A model generated the notes under the pieces. It had not been told where the DNA came from and ran no database searches. It saw only the letters and a program-made list of their open reading frames with translations. 64,000 bases of DNA, taken from NCBI GenBank assembly GCA_030539055.1, contig JAUNSV010000001.1:1-64000 (forward strand), read 5' to 3'. Shown one piece after another: positions 51,574 to 60,618 of the stretch. A program made the translations under genes and the position numbers. This stretch comes from Eubacteriales bacterium (GTDB lineage Bacteria; Bacillota; Clostridia; Lachnospirales; Lachnospiraceae). The first letter of the stretch is position 1. Every line of letters begins with the position of its first letter.

Positions 51574-52284
51574 ATGTATGAATTATTTTATGATCTTCAT
51601 ATTCACTCTTGTTTATCTCCATGTGGGGATGATTCTGCCACTCCAGCTTCTATTGCAGGATTTGCAAAATTAAACGGGCTTGATGTAATCGCTCTTACAG
51701 ACCACAACACTTGCAGAAATTGCAAAGCATTTATAAAAGCTTGTGAATTTTATGATATAATTGGAATATGTGGAATGGAGCTAACTGTAGAAGAAGACTT
51801 TCATATAATATGCTTATTTTATGATTTAAATAGTGCTTTATCATTTGATTCTTATGTGTATGAACATTTAATAAAAGTAAAAAATATTGAAAAGTATTAT
51901 GGCAATCAATTGATAGTGGATTGTGATGATAATATTATATCAAAAGAAGAAAATTTGCTTATTTTATCTACTAATATATCTTATGAAGAAGTATATGATT
52001 TAGTAAAAAATTATAATGGTATTTGTTTTCCAGCACATATAGAAAAAGAATCAACTTCTTTATTATCTGTTCTTGGTTTAATACCATTAAATTCAAAATT
52101 TAATACTTATGAAATTATGTCAATGAATAACTTGCATAAAATTAAAGAAAAAAATAAAATATTAAATGGAAAAATAATTTTACAAAATAGTGATGCACAT
52201 AATTTGGAGAATATTCATAAAAAAGAATTTTCTTTAATTTCCAAAGAAAAAAATGTGAAGTCAATTCTTGATTATTTAAAGTAA
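51574..52284 (+). CDS. PHP-domain phosphoesterase-like protein
   Basis: A 236-residue metal-dependent phosphoesterase of the PHP type. Metal-binding motifs are DLHIHSCLSPCGDD, VIALTDHNTCRN, ICGMELTVEEDFHIICLF, CFPAHIEK and ILQNSDAHNLENI. PHP genes of this length accompany clostridial hydrogenase operons. The substrate is unknown. No good ribosome site is present, and a 190-base gap separates it from the DRTGG genes, so it may have its own promoter. Confidence 0.87.
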   Translation: MYELFYDLHIHSCLSPCGDDSATPASIAGFAKLNGLDVIALTDHNTCRNCKAFIKACEFYDIIGICGMELTVEEDFHIICLFYDLNSALSFDSYVYEHLIKVKNIEKYYGNQLIVDCDDNIISKEENLLILSTNISYEEVYDLVKNYNGICFPAHIEKESTSLLSVLGLIPLNSKFNTYEIMSMNNLHKIKEKNKILNGKIILQNSDAHNLENIHKKEFSLISKEKNVKSILDYLK

Positions 52285-52303
52285 TAGATAAAAAAGGAGT
52301 AGT

Positions 52304-52918
52304 ATGGAAAAGTACGAAATTAAAAAATTAAAAGATATCGAATATTCTACTTGGCAAGGTGGAAAAACTTATGAAATAGCAATTGGTGGTGGAAATAAAG
52401 ATTATAAAAACAGAGATTTTTTGTGGAGAGTATCAAGTGCCACTTGTGATTTAGAAGAGAGTGAGTTTAGTGATTTAACAAATTATAGTAGGTTTTTGAC
52501 TACTTTAGATAAACCTATTAAATTAGAGCATTTCTCTGCAATTTCTAAAGAAAAAATTTCTGATATTACATTAGAACCATTTATGGTGCATAATTTTGAT
52601 GGCGAAATTAGAACTGTATCACATGGCAAATGCAAGGATTTTAATTTAATGACAAAAAAATTGGATGCTTTTGGTTCTATGATTGTGGAAAATAAAAATA
52701 ATGGTGGATTAATTATTTTAGATGAAAGCGAACATAGAAAATTTGGTCTTAAAGTAAAACAAGTAGTGTTCATTGCAAGTGGTGGGATTTTAATTAGAGA
52801 AACAAATCAAGAATTAAATGAAGAAGATTTTTTTGTATCTAATGGAGAGATAATAAATATTAATGCTACAAAAGATAATTCTAATATAATTATTTGCACT
52901 ATTATTATTGCAAAATGA
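52304..52918 (+). CDS. HutD/Ves-family cupin-like protein
   Basis: A 204-residue HutD-type protein: STWQGGKTYEIAI, RDFLWRVSSATCDLEESEFSDLTNYSRFLTTLD and the PFMVHNFDGEIRT strand follow the family pattern. HutD is linked to histidine utilisation in other bacteria, though its activity is not established. Here it follows the PHP gene after 19 bases with AAAAAAGGAG before the ATG. Genes for formimino-group transfer lie 6 kb away. Confidence 0.8.
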   Translation: MEKYEIKKLKDIEYSTWQGGKTYEIAIGGGNKDYKNRDFLWRVSSATCDLEESEFSDLTNYSRFLTTLDKPIKLEHFSAISKEKISDITLEPFMVHNFDGEIRTVSHGKCKDFNLMTKKLDAFGSMIVENKNNGGLIILDESEHRKFGLKVKQVVFIASGGILIRETNQELNEEDFFVSNGEIININATKDNSNIIICTIIIAK

Positions 52919-52926
52919 AAATTATT

Positions 52927-54129
52927 TTATTTTTTACTTACTTCTATGGTTGAATACATATCGTAAATCCCTACAGTATTTTTATTTGATATAACTGTAA
53001 TTTGTAAAATATCATACATTCTATGATATATTACATATTCGTTGTTTTCATATCCTGTGCAAGAAACAGAAAGCAAATATTCTCCACCTTGAAGTGTCAT
53101 CTCTTGGCAAAATTCACATATATATTCATCATCAATATTTCCAATTCCTGTATTCACATTTTCATATAAGGTATTTGTACCAGTAAGATCTGTACCTCTT
53201 TTGTCTTTTATTGTAAAAGTAAAAATCGGATTTATTATTTTTTCATTTATTTTTATTTTTTCTTTAATATAAAATTTTTCGCCTTTTAATATCACATTGG
53301 TTTTTTCTTTGTTATGATCTAATATTTCTATAGAAGAAATTGTTGCTTTTCCATTGCCATATACTTTTGAATTCTCATCTATTTTTAATTTATCATTTGA
53401 AGTAGTTAAAAGTTTTTTATATGTATCTATCATATCGCCAGGTAAACCTTCCGCAATCATCTCTCCCTTGTTTAATAAAATAGTTCTATCACAATAACGC
53501 ATTACAGAACCCATATCGTGCGTAACCATTATGATTGTAGTGCCACTTTTTTTTAATTCTTCCATTCTTTGATAGCATTTTGCTTGAAAGAAAATATCGC
53601 CTACAGAAAGTGCCTCATCTACAACCAAAATATCTGGCTCTACAGATATAGAAAGTGCAAATGCCAAACGAACAAACATACCAGATGAATATGATTTTAC
53701 TGGTTGGTAAATAAAATCTCCTATGTCTGCAAATTGGAGTATGGAATCCAATTTTTGATACATTTCTTTTTTTTGGTAGCCCATCATTGTGCCATTCATA
53801 TATATATTCTCTAAGCCGGTATACTCCATATTGAAGCCAGCTCCAAGTTCAAGAAGAGCACTCACTTTACCATTAATTTTTACTTCTCCACTACTCTCAG
53901 TAAGAACTCCAGTTATGATTTTTAATATAGTAGATTTGCCAGAACCATTGACACCAATAATGCCTAGTGATTCACCTTTTTTTACTTCAAACGAAATATT
54001 GTTTAAAGCATAAAAATCTTTATGATAAATTTTCTTTTTGAAAGACAAACTTTCTTTTAATCTATCAATTGGTTTATCGTAAAGCTCATATATTTTAGAT
54101 ACATTTTTTATATATACAACATTTTCCAT
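52927..54129 (-). CDS. Polysaccharide/teichoic acid export ABC ATPase (Wzt/TagH-like)
   Basis: A 400-residue ATPase for export of a lipid-linked surface polymer. The N-terminal half has Walker A GVNGSGKSTILK, SALLELGAGFNMEYTGLENIYMNG (typical of polymer exporters), the signature VKSYSSGMFVRLAFAL and Walker B ILVVDEALSVGD. Residues ~250-400 form a beta-rich Wzt-type C-terminal domain thought to recognise the polymer. The partner permease (Wzm/TagG) is not adjacent. It lies three bases after the NlpC/P60 lipoprotein gene. Confidence 0.9.
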   Translation of the reverse strand: MENVVYIKNVSKIYELYDKPIDRLKESLSFKKKIYHKDFYALNNISFEVKKGESLGIIGVNGSGKSTILKIITGVLTESSGEVKINGKVSALLELGAGFNMEYTGLENIYMNGTMMGYQKKEMYQKLDSILQFADIGDFIYQPVKSYSSGMFVRLAFALSISVEPDILVVDEALSVGDIFFQAKCYQRMEELKKSGTTIIMVTHDMGSVMRYCDRTILLNKGEMIAEGLPGDMIDTYKKLLTTSNDKLKIDENSKVYGNGKATISSIEILDHNKEKTNVILKGEKFYIKEKIKINEKIINPIFTFTIKDKRGTDLTGTNTLYENVNTGIGNIDDEYICEFCQEMTLQGGEYLLSVSCTGYENNEYVIYHRMYDILQITVISNKNTVGIYDMYSTIEVSKK

Positions 54130-54132
54130 TTT

Positions 54133-55716
54133 TTAATAAGGTATTTTTTGATAATATGTGAAATAGCCATCTAGCGTTCCTACAGAAACATTATTTTTTG
54201 AACCATTTTCATGAATTACGACCATTTGCCCATCTTCTGCCCATTCCAAAAACATCATTACATGAGAATCTACATAAGGGCGAACAATTAAATCTCCTGG
54301 TTCAAGATTAGTTCTTCTTGTTCTATTGCCAAAAGTTTGGTAGTGTACAGTGCCCTCATAATTTACTTTTTCTCCTAAGGAAGTCCATATAACCCATTGA
54401 ATCCAACCAGAGCAATCTAGCCCTTTATAAATTCTTCCCATATAATCTGGATTCATTACTTTATAAAATTGATTGTATGAATAACCTGCACTTTGTGGCT
54501 TTCCACCCCAATAGTATGGAATCCTCCCCACAGATTCAAGAGCAGTTTTAATAATTTTATATCGTGATTCATTTATACCTTTGGGAAGTCTTCTCAAATA
54601 ATAATTAATTTCATCTTGAGTTAATATTTCTCTTTTTACAATAGTAGAAATACTAAGCCCATACAAGTTATACCAATCTTTATTTAATAATTCTTTTACT
54701 TCCTCTTTTTTGAATATGTCCCAACCTAACCAATATTCATTATAATATTTTGGGTCATTGCCATATTTATCTAAAGAGTATAATCCATTTTTGTCATTTA
54801 AATCAATCATTGTTACTTTAATACTTATATCTTTATGTCCTGGGCAATAATCATAAATGTAGCTATCACTCACTTTTTTTATCTCATCGTTTGTATAAAA
54901 ATCTCTTTTTAAGCTACCTACTTTTTGTATGTTAGTATCTGTATTTACTTTTACTTCTTCATTATTATTTTCATTTGAAAAATCAAAATCTATAATACTA
55001 TCTGTAGCAATTATTCTATTCGATAAATCTGTATTATACAAACAATTAGATTCATAATTTACTTCTCTACGCATACTGCCATCTGCATTCATACAGCCAT
55101 CGCAATAATATATTTCTGAAGTTTTCTCTTCGTAAATATGCGAACTTTGCAATAGTGAAAATGCATAATCAAAAAATGCTTTTTCATCATTAATATTATG
55201 ATAATATGAAAATACATTCGCCATAGACATTATTTCTTTTATGGAATTAAAATTGTCTATTTTGTTGCCATCGCCATCTAAGTATTCTACATATATATTT
55301 TTATATAATCTTTGATTTGCAATTTCATATGCGTTGTATATAAATGCAATATTGTAATTCATTAAGTTCTCAAAAATTTTTCCAGCTTTGGAATTTACTC
55401 TGTCTGCATTTGATATACTTGCTTTTTTATTCATTAAGTTTACATAATCATCATAAGAAAAATCATAAGCTAAGTTCAAATTAGTTGGAGATTTTTCATT
55501 TGATACATCTTGTAACTGAGTTAATATTTCATTAAAGGATTTTTGTTTTAAATTTTCTTCATCTTTTATAAGTACTTCTTCTATACTCATATTATCGACA
55601 TTTACATTCGCTTCTTTATTAAAAATATTCTCACTTTTAACATCTTCATTTTTGGTGCAAGATGTAAGAGAGAGAGTAATTAATAATATAATTTGTATAT
55701 ATAAATGCTTCTTCAT
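54133..55716 (-). CDS. NlpC/P60 lipoprotein, probable peptidoglycan endopeptidase
   Basis: A 527-residue lipoprotein (signal ending SLTSC). Residues ~25-370 are of unknown fold, with a short CDGCMNADG segment. The C-terminal ~140 residues are an NlpC/P60 domain: RIPYYWGGKPQ, catalytic Cys in YKGLDCSGWIQWV, LEPGDLIV, catalytic His in DSHVMMFLEW and the third polar residue in VIHENGS. The leader upstream is A/C-rich and lacks a ribosome site. It should cut stem peptides in the wall. Confidence 0.88.
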   Translation of the reverse strand: MKKHLYIQIILLITLSLTSCTKNEDVKSENIFNKEANVNVDNMSIEEVLIKDEENLKQKSFNEILTQLQDVSNEKSPTNLNLAYDFSYDDYVNLMNKKASISNADRVNSKAGKIFENLMNYNIAFIYNAYEIANQRLYKNIYVEYLDGDGNKIDNFNSIKEIMSMANVFSYYHNINDEKAFFDYAFSLLQSSHIYEEKTSEIYYCDGCMNADGSMRREVNYESNCLYNTDLSNRIIATDSIIDFDFSNENNNEEVKVNTDTNIQKVGSLKRDFYTNDEIKKVSDSYIYDYCPGHKDISIKVTMIDLNDKNGLYSLDKYGNDPKYYNEYWLGWDIFKKEEVKELLNKDWYNLYGLSISTIVKREILTQDEINYYLRRLPKGINESRYKIIKTALESVGRIPYYWGGKPQSAGYSYNQFYKVMNPDYMGRIYKGLDCSGWIQWVIWTSLGEKVNYEGTVHYQTFGNRTRRTNLEPGDLIVRPYVDSHVMMFLEWAEDGQMVVIHENGSKNNVSVGTLDGYFTYYQKIPY

Positions 55717-55785
55717 AATTGTGGTTTTATTTGTTTGTTTTTTTTATTTACTTATTTGTTAGTATATTTGTTTTTTGTTTTTTGT

Positions 55786-56697
55786 TTATTTTAAAGATAA
55801 TTTCCGTAATTCTTCTTCAAAATAATCTGGTGTTTTTATATTAAATTCAACATACTTTTTTGTAAATGGGTGAATGAATCCGAGAGTTGTAGCACATAAG
55901 TATTGACCTTTACCTTTCTTTTTATCTTCGTTACTTCCATATAATGGATCTCCCAAAAGTGGATGATTAATAGAAGCCATATGCACTCTTATTTGATGTG
56001 TGCGACCAGTTTCTAGTTTGCATTCTATAAATGTAAAATTATTGAACCTTTGTAATACTTTATAGTGAGTAATTGCTTTTTTCCCATCAATAGATATTGC
56101 TATTTTTTTTCTGTCCTTTTTTGACCTCGCTAAAAGCTTATCTATTGTGCCAGAGTCTTCTTTAATTGCTCCTCTTACAATAGCAATATATTTTCTTAAA
56201 TTTGTGTGATTTTTGAATTGTAGAGATAAATTGTTGTGTGTATAATCATCTTTTGCTACAACTAGTAAGCCAGATGTATCTTTATCTATCCTATGCACAA
56301 TCCCAGGTCTAATAACTCCATTGATAGAAGAAAGACTATCTTTACAATGATACAATAAAGCATTTACTAATGTTCCACTCGTGTTTCCATTTGCTGGATG
56401 CACTACCATACCTTTTGGTTTGTTTATTATTAATAAATATTTATCTTCAAATATAATTTCTAAATTTATTTTCTCTTCTTTTATATCTAGAGTCTTATCT
56501 GGTGGTAATATTATTTCAATTTCATCATTTAATTTTGTTTTATAACTAGCTTTAATTATTTTACCATTCACTTTAATATTTGATAATTGAAATAATTTGT
56601 TGAAGTAATTTCTACTCTTGTTTTCAAAATATTTTGTAAGAAGAGTATCTATTCTTATATTTGTATCTTCTATATTTTTTATAATAAAATTTTGCAT
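55786..56697 (-). CDS. rluD: Ribosomal large subunit pseudouridine synthase D
   Basis: Pseudouridylates 23S rRNA. The 303-residue protein has an N-terminal S4 domain (RIDTLLTKYFENKSRNYFNKL), LLIINKPKGMVVHPANGNTSGTLVNAL, the catalytic Asp in GVIRPGIVHRIDKDTSGLLVVAK and the ETGRTHQIRVHMA segment. It follows lspA by seven bases, a common Gram-positive pairing. Confidence 0.95.
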   Translation of the reverse strand: MQNFIIKNIEDTNIRIDTLLTKYFENKSRNYFNKLFQLSNIKVNGKIIKASYKTKLNDEIEIILPPDKTLDIKEEKINLEIIFEDKYLLIINKPKGMVVHPANGNTSGTLVNALLYHCKDSLSSINGVIRPGIVHRIDKDTSGLLVVAKDDYTHNNLSLQFKNHTNLRKYIAIVRGAIKEDSGTIDKLLARSKKDRKKIAISIDGKKAITHYKVLQRFNNFTFIECKLETGRTHQIRVHMASINHPLLGDPLYGSNEDKKKGKGQYLCATTLGFIHPFTKKYVEFNIKTPDYFEEELRKLSLK

Positions 56698-56704
56698 GGT
56701 ATTC

Positions 56705-57211
56705 TCATATTGTATTACCTTTTGTATTATCTTTTTCTAAAAAAATAATAACTATAAATAATAACCCCACTCCCACAGTAATACAAATATCAGCAAAGTT
56801 GAAAACTGGAAAGTCAAAAAACAAATATTTAAGCCAAATAAAATCTACTACAAATTTATTGAAAAACCTATCTATAAAATTTCCTATTGCTCCAGAAAAA
56901 ATAAATATTAAAGAAATAAATTTTAAGATATTACCTTTTTTTAATTCAAGCTTAAACATATATATCAAAATAAAAAGTATTATAACTATAGTAATAATAT
57001 AAAAGAATAAGTATTTTTCTTGCAATATGCCAAAAGCTGCTCCCCTATTCTCATGATATACAAAATAAATTATATATTTAATAAATTCATATACTTCATT
57101 AGTATTTTTTAAATTAGTCGTAGCAAGATGCTTACTTAATTGGTCAAAAAAAATTAAAATTGTTGATGATATAAAAAAAATCAACAATTTTTTTATAATT
57201 TTTTTATTCAT
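56705..57211 (-). CDS. lspA: Lipoprotein signal peptidase (signal peptidase II)
   Basis: Cleaves prolipoproteins before the lipidated Cys; the window encodes several (SBPs, amidase, NlpC/P60, DUF4358). With the ATG at 57211, preceded by GAAAGAG, it has 168 residues; another ATG four codons upstream is possible. Four membrane helices are visible. Conserved blocks are FFDQLSKHLA, YHENRGAAFGI, and the catalytic aspartates in GAIGNFIDRFF and FPVFNFADICI. Confidence 0.95.
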   Translation of the reverse strand: MNKKIIKKLLIFFISSTILIFFDQLSKHLATTNLKNTNEVYEFIKYIIYFVYHENRGAAFGILQEKYLFFYIITIVIILFILIYMFKLELKKGNILKFISLIFIFSGAIGNFIDRFFNKFVVDFIWLKYLFFDFPVFNFADICITVGVGLLFIVIIFLEKDNTKGNTI

Positions 57212-57258
57212 ATACTCTTTCATAGTATATTTTACTATGCCTTACAAAAAAAAACATT

Positions 57259-58137
57259 TTATCCTCTATTTCCAAATATATTGTTTTGATTGTTTAAATT
57301 GTTTGGATTATTTTGACTATTTAAATTGTTATCATTTTGATTCAAATTGAAAAAAGGATTTTGATTTGCATAAAAATTTTGAAAAGGATTATTATTTTGA
57401 TTAATATTTTGATTATTATCAAAAGGTGCATTCATTTGCATATTGTTATTTGTATTTAAGAAAGGATTATTTGAAAAAGGATCCATCCCATTATTTTGAG
57501 TGTTTGGAAATTGATTTTGCATAGGAAATTGATTGTTTGGATTAGGATATTGAGTATTATTTTGCATACTCATTTGATTATTAATATTTGTATTAACAAA
57601 AGGATTTGTATTGTTTTGTAAAATATTAAGTGGTGTATCAAATTGTGTGAATCCTTGATTTAAATTTTGAGTAAAAGATGCAACAAATACATTATCTGAA
57701 ATCTCTTTCATATCGCCATCAAGTGCATATACAAGACCTGTAAGAAAATCAATAATCCTTGTAGCTAAAGATACTTGTATTCCTACTAAATTTACAACTG
57801 CTGTGCCACCCTGTTTTATTAAAATACCAATATTAGCTACTTCTTCAAATGATTTTGGTGAAAACATACCCATTTCACCTTGTTTAATATTTTTTTGCTG
57901 TGGAATTATTTGATTAACATTTTGATTTTGTTCATTAGAATTTATTTGGTTTTGCTTCAAATTTGGTACAAAATTAGGAAGCTTCATTTTACTTTTAGCT
58001 TTCTCATTTTCTTTTGGTTTATTGTACTCATCCTCCATTATTTCATCAGGATAATTATTAACTTCATCATAAATTTCACTGTCATCAAGATTAATAAGGC
58101 TTGATAAAGTGTCTTTAATTCTACTGAAAACTCCCAT
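57259..58137 (-). CDS. sepF: Cell division protein SepF with a long Asn-rich C-terminal tail
   Basis: SepF anchors and bundles FtsZ at the septum. I start at the ATG at 58137, after GGAGTGCAG, giving 292 residues against ~150 for usual SepF. Residues 1-12 form the amphipathic membrane helix, 20-90 a charged then Gln/Asn-rich linker, and 92-165 the SepF core (SPKSFEEVANIGILIKQGG, GDMKEISDNVFVASF). From 167 to the end the protein is low complexity: 49 Asn in the last 122 residues and four NPF triplets (178, 224, 250, 260). It precedes lspA. Confidence 0.92.
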   Translation of the reverse strand: MGVFSRIKDTLSSLINLDDSEIYDEVNNYPDEIMEDEYNKPKENEKAKSKMKLPNFVPNLKQNQINSNEQNQNVNQIIPQQKNIKQGEMGMFSPKSFEEVANIGILIKQGGTAVVNLVGIQVSLATRIIDFLTGLVYALDGDMKEISDNVFVASFTQNLNQGFTQFDTPLNILQNNTNPFVNTNINNQMSMQNNTQYPNPNNQFPMQNQFPNTQNNGMDPFSNNPFLNTNNNMQMNAPFDNNQNINQNNNPFQNFYANQNPFFNLNQNDNNLNSQNNPNNLNNQNNIFGNRG

Positions 58138-58161
58138 CTGCACTCCGTTCATTAAAAAAAA

Positions 58162-58180
58162 TTCCAGAAATATTTCCAGA
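58162..58180 (-). promoter_or_regulatory. Tandem repeat/palindrome at the sepF transcription start
   Basis: TTCCAGA occurs at 58162-58168 and again at 58174-58180, and GAAATATTTC between them is a perfect 10-bp palindrome. The element covers the predicted +1 to +20 of the sepF transcript and looks like an operator. Confidence 0.4.
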
Positions 58181-58187
58181 CAAATTT

Positions 58188-58216
58188 ATTTTACTTTATT
58201 TGATACTATTTGTCAA
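58188..58216 (-). promoter_or_regulatory. Promoter of the sepF-lspA-rluD operon
   Basis: On the minus strand a perfect TTGACA (58216-58211), 17 bases, then TAAAAT (58193-58188). The start would be near 58181, with a ~44-base leader. Confidence 0.8.
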
Positions 58217-58258
58217 GCATTAACAAAAATGATTGACTACATTTACAAGAAATAATTT

Positions 58259-58290
58259 AAAAAAGTCAAAGTTAAACCTTGACTTTTTTA
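58259..58290 (-). terminator. Terminator of the one-carbon/folate run
   Basis: AAAAAAGTCAA pairs with TTGACTTTTTT (11 bp, nine-base loop), ending in a T run on the minus strand. It lies 110 bases after the cyclodeaminase stop; nothing else was seen in that interval. Confidence 0.82.
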
Positions 58291-58399
58291 TAAAATGCAA
58301 TATTATTAAATTATTAAGAGATATGCCTTACACCATTGTGAAGCTCGTTCCTATACCTCTTATTTTTTATTTCTTATTATTTTTTAAATTTTAATTCTT

Positions 58400-59026
58400 T
58401 TATAAAGAGTTTTTTACTTCTTCATATATTTGCTTTGATACATTTAATGCATTATTTAAATAATCATTTGCTTTGTTTTTATTCTCTTTCACAAACTCTT
58501 CATCTTTAATACCACTCAAATTTATTAATACATTTAAATACGCACCTTGAATAGCACTTTGTAAATTAAGAGCAGATACACCCAAATCTGAGCAAGCTGA
58601 TTGATTAGACTTACCTACAATTTTTTGTACATAATCTAGTGCACAATTTGCATATTGCATCATTTCAAGTGGAGTTTTTGTACATATTTTTAATGCTTCT
58701 TGCATTTTTTCTTTTCTTAATTTTTTATCTTCTTCTGTTTCTTTTGGCATTTTGAATACATTTTCCATTACTTCAAATGTTTTTGTATCTCTCTCCATTG
58801 CATCTAAAAAGTCTTTTTTTATTTTTGTTAATTGATTTTTTGTATCAATGCACAAGCTTTCATACTCTTTATATTTTTCTTTACCAATAGTAAGAGATAA
58901 AACCATAATTGCTAAAGATACACCTTGTGCTCCACATAAGGCAGCTGCAGAGCCACCACCTGGAGCTGGTGCATTTGAAGATAAGAGTTCCAAATATTCG
59001 TTTATACTCATATTATATAATTCCAT
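58400..59026 (-). CDS. Formimidoyltetrahydrofolate cyclodeaminase/cyclohydrolase family
   Basis: A 208-residue helical protein of the FTCD C-terminal family: SINEYLELLSSNAPAPGGGSAAALCGAQGVSLAIMV at the start, then SNQSACSDLGVSALNLQSAIQGAYLNV. I start at the ATG at 59026, which shares its A with the upstream stop (TAATG) and follows GGGAGAAGAA. Coupling to glutamate formimidoyltransferase favours cyclodeaminase. The related FchA cyclohydrolase is the alternative, because fhs is in the same run. Confidence 0.9.
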   Translation of the reverse strand: MELYNMSINEYLELLSSNAPAPGGGSAAALCGAQGVSLAIMVLSLTIGKEKYKEYESLCIDTKNQLTKIKKDFLDAMERDTKTFEVMENVFKMPKETEEDKKLRKEKMQEALKICTKTPLEMMQYANCALDYVQKIVGKSNQSACSDLGVSALNLQSAIQGAYLNVLINLSGIKDEEFVKENKNKANDYLNNALNVSKQIYEEVKNSL

Positions 59027-59940
59027 TATTCTTCTTCTCCCTCTCCAATTAAATGATATTCCATAATTTGCTTTCTGCAATCAAAATTTTCTATTTTTAA
59101 ATAGTACTCAGCACAATCTATCAAAGCTTTTGCTGGAGTAAGACCTACTACTTCTGATCCTATAATATTTACGCCATATCTTTTTGCTAAAACTTTAACC
59201 ATTTCATATGTGTAATATAGTGGAGTTCCCTCGTAATTTACCATGTTCATAGAAACTTGTGCTATGCCTCTGTCCTCAAGCATTACACCAATTGCTTTGC
59301 AATATTTAAAACCACCACTTGACCCTCTTATAGCTTTTGCAATTTTATTTGCTATTTCTACATTAGGTGTGTCTAAATTTACATTAAATGCAACAAGAGG
59401 CATTCTTGCACCTATTGCTGTAATACCTGCTGTTGGATGAATTTTTCTCTCACCAAAATCTGGTAGCCAGTCTTTTTCTTGCAATTTTTCTGTCATACCC
59501 TCGAATTGACCTTTACGACAAGTTGCTAGATTTTTTCTCTCTGGTCTTGTTGCAGATTCTTCGTATAAAAATGATGGTACTTTTAATTCTTCCCAAATTC
59601 TTTTTGCTACTCTCTTGCTTATTTCTACACACTCTTCCAATGTGATATCCATTGTAGGCACAAAAGGAATTACATCTGTTGCTCCCATTCTTGGGTGAGC
59701 GCCCTCGTGCTTGTTCAAATCTATAATTTCTGTTGCTTTTTTTGTTAATTGAAAAGCAACTTCCTCTATAGCTTCTGGTGAACCTACAAGTGTGAGTACG
59801 CATCTATTATGATTTTCATCTGATTGAAAATCAAACAAGGTACAACCCTTTACAGATTTTGCTACGCTCTCTAATTGTTTCAATTTTTCTTTATCTCTTC
59901 CCTCAGAAAAATTTGGTATACACTCTACTAACTTTGACAT
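59026..59940 (-). CDS. Glutamate formimidoyltransferase
   Basis: Moves the formimino group from formiminoglutamate to tetrahydrofolate. The 304-residue protein begins LVECIPNFSEGRDKEKL and contains NHNRCVLTLVGSP, HEGAHPRMGATDVIPFVP, NVNLDTPNVEIANKIAKAIRGSSGGF and the late GSEVVGLTPAKAL. AAGGAGGACGAT precedes the ATG. With the next gene it makes the two halves of the animal FTCD enzyme as separate proteins. Confidence 0.95.
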   Translation of the reverse strand: MSKLVECIPNFSEGRDKEKLKQLESVAKSVKGCTLFDFQSDENHNRCVLTLVGSPEAIEEVAFQLTKKATEIIDLNKHEGAHPRMGATDVIPFVPTMDITLEECVEISKRVAKRIWEELKVPSFLYEESATRPERKNLATCRKGQFEGMTEKLQEKDWLPDFGERKIHPTAGITAIGARMPLVAFNVNLDTPNVEIANKIAKAIRGSSGGFKYCKAIGVMLEDRGIAQVSMNMVNYEGTPLYYTYEMVKVLAKRYGVNIIGSEVVGLTPAKALIDCAEYYLKIENFDCRKQIMEYHLIGEGEEE

Positions 59941-59976
59941 ATCGTCCTCCTTATTTTTGTTTTATTTTTTTATATT

Positions 59977-60606
59977 TTAAATCTTTTTTCTCGGATAATG
60001 TATATTATACTTCTCACTCACAAGTCTTATCATTACTACTATAAATGCACAAGCATAAGATGATATTTCAATAGATACATATTTTATTAAAATAATATAT
60101 AATATTGCTCCAACAATTGCTGCACTTGGATATATATATTTTACAAATATAAATGGTTTTTCGCTTGCAAATACATCTCTTAAAACTCCACCACCCACTC
60201 CTGTAATTGTAGCTACAGCTACAACAAGCATATAATTGTTTGAAAAGCCTTTATTGATTGCAGCATTTGCACCTATAATAGTAAATGCACCAAGTCCCAT
60301 AGAGTCAGATAGTAATACTAAAAAATTAAATTTATCTCTATATTTATTAATATTTAATTTATTGCAAAAGATAAAAGTAATAATAGAAACCAAAATTGCA
60401 ACTACTACTAACTCTTTTGAGTTAAATACTGCTGGTGGTACTTCATCTATTATTAAATCTCTTACTATCCCACCACCAAAAGCTGTTGTTAAGCTCATAA
60501 TGCATACTCCAAAAGCATCCATTTCTTTTTTTAATGCTACTATTGCTCCAGAAAGTGCAAAACTAATTACTCCTATTAATTCCATAAATGACATAAATAT
60601 ATTCAT
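59977..60606 (-). CDS. TRIC-type cation channel family protein (YicG/UPF0126)
   Basis: A 209-residue membrane protein with about seven helices in two repeats. Each repeat has the glycine-rich motif: LTTAFGGGIVRDLII and ATITGVGGGVLRDVF. This is the trimeric intracellular cation channel fold of bacterial YicG/YadS proteins. AAAGGTC precedes the ATG. A possible role in glycine or ion transport is unproven. Confidence 0.9.
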   Translation of the reverse strand: MNIFMSFMELIGVISFALSGAIVALKKEMDAFGVCIMSLTTAFGGGIVRDLIIDEVPPAVFNSKELVVVAILVSIITFIFCNKLNINKYRDKFNFLVLLSDSMGLGAFTIIGANAAINKGFSNNYMLVVAVATITGVGGGVLRDVFASEKPFIFVKYIYPSAAIVGAILYIILIKYVSIEISSYACAFIVVMIRLVSEKYNIHYPRKKI

Positions 60607-60618
60607 ATAAGACCTTTG

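Noticed and set aside
57259-57640. Frameshift or repeat artefact at the end of sepF
   Set aside because: The Asn-rich tail stays in one frame for over 120 codons, varies in codon use and has no exact long repeats, so it looks like real coding sequence.
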